Shown here piece after piece: positions 5,734 to 6,305 of a stretch of DNA of 6,305 nt. Below the pieces are notes generated by a model, which had not been told where the DNA came from, made no database searches, and worked only from the letters and a program-made list of their open reading frames with translations. This stretch comes from Spirochaetia bacterium (GTDB lineage Bacteria; Spirochaetota; UBA4802; UBA5550), in contig JAITPE010000283.1 of NCBI GenBank assembly GCA_031289575.1, forward strand, positions 1 to 6,305. Reading direction: 5' to 3'. The stretch's first letter is position 1; each line of letters starts with the position of its first letter. The position numbers and the translations under genes are program-made.

Positions 5734-5763
5734 ACTATAATTTGAGGCTTGAAAAGCAAGCAA
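5734..5763 (-). promoter_or_regulatory. Candidate promoter of dctPQM
   Basis: Read on -, TATAGT (5734-5739, 5 of 6 consensus) lies 18 bases from TTGCTT (5758-5763, 3 of 6). Transcription would start near 5727, giving a leader of about 47 bases. A short palindrome GTGCAC (5727-5732) sits at the expected start and could be an operator core. TTGACA at 5821-5826 and TTGACG at 5808-5813 on the same strand lack a good -10 at the right distance. Confidence 0.4.
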
Positions 5764-5851
5764 ATTTTGTTTTGTTATTTAATAAACACTGTAATAGAGT
5801 CTGGCGTCAACTATTTGTACTTGTCAATATGAAAAGAAAAAAGAGAAAATC

Positions 5852-6274
5852 TTATTTCAGGATAAAGGGATTTCGTATAACAAGCGAGTCTTCGATAACT
5901 TGTTCATTCTGCATATCTTCCGAGTAGAGCGTTTCGCATTCTGCTTCAAGGGATGATGCAAGTATCAGCGAATCCCACCATGAGTATTTGTACTTTTCCT
6001 TAAGGCGTAATGCGGATTCGATGTTTAAAAGTTTTAGCGGCGATATACTGACGGTTTGCACAATTTCCAAAATGTTTTTGGATACTTTGGCATGTGCAAT
6101 TTTATTTTTTGTCATTGCTGCATAAAATTCACTCAAAATTTGTGCGCTGATAATTACATGCTTTCCTACCAATTTTTTCTCCAAAAGATCATGCGCCAAA
6201 GCATGTTTCGTTTGGTCATCAGTAATGTGTGCATATACCCAAATATTAGTATCAATAAAAACATTATCTTTCAT
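5852..6274 (-). CDS. PIN-domain ribonuclease, VapC-like toxin
   Basis: A 140-residue PIN-domain protein, the usual VapC length (about 125-145). The acidic metal-binding set is complete: D8 (FIDTN), E49 (SAQILSEF), D101 (YSWWDSLI) and D120 (YSEDM). Together these hold Mg2+ or Mn2+ for cleavage of single-stranded RNA; characterised VapC toxins cut initiator tRNA, other tRNAs or rRNA. The WWDSLIL motif and the final YSEDMQ are typical of the toxin branch of the family. ATG 6274 has only a weak site upstream (AAGAAG). The frame of the preceding gene overlaps the start, as in vapBC operons, so translation is probably coupled to an antitoxin that lies mostly outside the window. A non-toxin PIN nuclease remains possible, since the partner cannot be read. 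No clear terminator follows; the downstream sequence is only T-rich on -. Confidence 0.85.
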   Translation of the reverse strand: MKDNVFIDTNIWVYAHITDDQTKHALAHDLLEKKLVGKHVIISAQILSEFYAAMTKNKIAHAKVSKNILEIVQTVSISPLKLLNIESALRLKEKYKYSWWDSLILASSLEAECETLYSEDMQNEQVIEDSLVIRNPFILK

Positions 6275-6305
6275 GCAATTCTTCTTTTGAGTATATTTTG
6301 AATTC
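6264..6305 (-). CDS. 3' end of the gene preceding the PIN toxin, possibly its antitoxin
   Basis: Only the last codons can be present. Two frames other than that of the toxin are open to the window edge and end across the toxin start. One gives EFKIYSKEELHER with TAA at 6264-6266 (11-base overlap). The other gives IQNILKRRIA with TGA at 6271-6273 (the classic ATGA 4-base overlap). I cannot decide between them or name the antitoxin family from so few residues. The overlap itself is what a toxin-antitoxin operon predicts. Confidence 0.4.
   Translation of the reverse strand, partial: EFKIYSKEELHER

Noticed and set aside
5681..5734. 18-residue N-terminal extension of dctP from ATG 5734
   Set aside because: It would put charged residues before a complete signal peptide, and the AAGGAG site sits directly before ATG 5680.
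5725..5737. GntR/FadR-type operator TAGT...ACTA over the dctP start site
   Set aside because: The spacing between half-sites (5 bases) does not fit the TNGT-N3-ACNA pattern, and no GntR gene is present in the window.
5808..5826. TTGACA and TTGACG boxes (read on -) upstream of dctP
   Set aside because: No good -10 lies 16-19 bases downstream, only TTTATT at 18; the TATAGT candidate nearer dctP is better placed.
1..6305. tRNA, rRNA, CRISPR array, insertion sequence or riboswitch
   Set aside because: No cloverleaf, direct-repeat array, transposase or structured leader was found; the gaps between genes are all shorter than 300 bases and hold only promoters and hairpins.

Overview
The window reads as ordinary chromosomal DNA of an anaerobic, host- or gut-associated bacterium. 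A treponeme-like spirochaete fits best. This rests on a DctP-type binding protein made as a lipoprotein with a loose lipobox, a tripartite TRAP carboxylate transporter, a short cyclophilin ending in an EYPEP-type tail, and strong AAGGAG-type ribosome binding sites. It is an inference from protein style only; a Clostridia-like genome is not excluded. No rRNA, tRNA, insertion sequence, CRISPR array or phage gene is visible.

Left part (1-1147): the 3' end of an ArsC/Spx-family thioredoxin-fold protein on + converges on a cytoplasmic cyclophilin (ppiB) on -. Two strong hairpins lie between them. Upstream of ppiB is a divergent promoter region of about 230 bases. It holds a TTGACA promoter for ppiB, an inverted repeat around its -35 box, a central hairpin, and a TTGACA/TAAAAT promoter facing right.

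Middle (1096-2805, +): a lower-GC gene for a probable lipoprotein with C-terminal YwqK/MORN-type repeats, whose start is ambiguous at a run of seven A, followed 8 bases later by tag (3-methyladenine DNA glycosylase I). A 13-bp hairpin closes this unit and also the convergent TRAP operon.

Right part (2848-5763, -): dctP-dctQ-dctM, a complete TRAP transporter operon with its own probable promoter. DctP captures a carboxylate outside the cytoplasmic membrane; DctQ and DctM together move it inward using an ion gradient. dctQ and dctM overlap by ATGA. The dctQ ribosome binding site sits inside a small hairpin directly after the dctP stop, which suggests coupled and reduced translation of the membrane subunits.

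Far right (5852-6305, -): a PIN-domain (VapC-like) ribonuclease toxin gene. The gene before it, probably its antitoxin, overlaps its start and is cut off by the window edge.

I see no clearly new multi-gene system. The items most worth a second look are the ambiguous start of the YwqK-like lipoprotein, the dctQ hairpin, and the truncated toxin-antitoxin locus.
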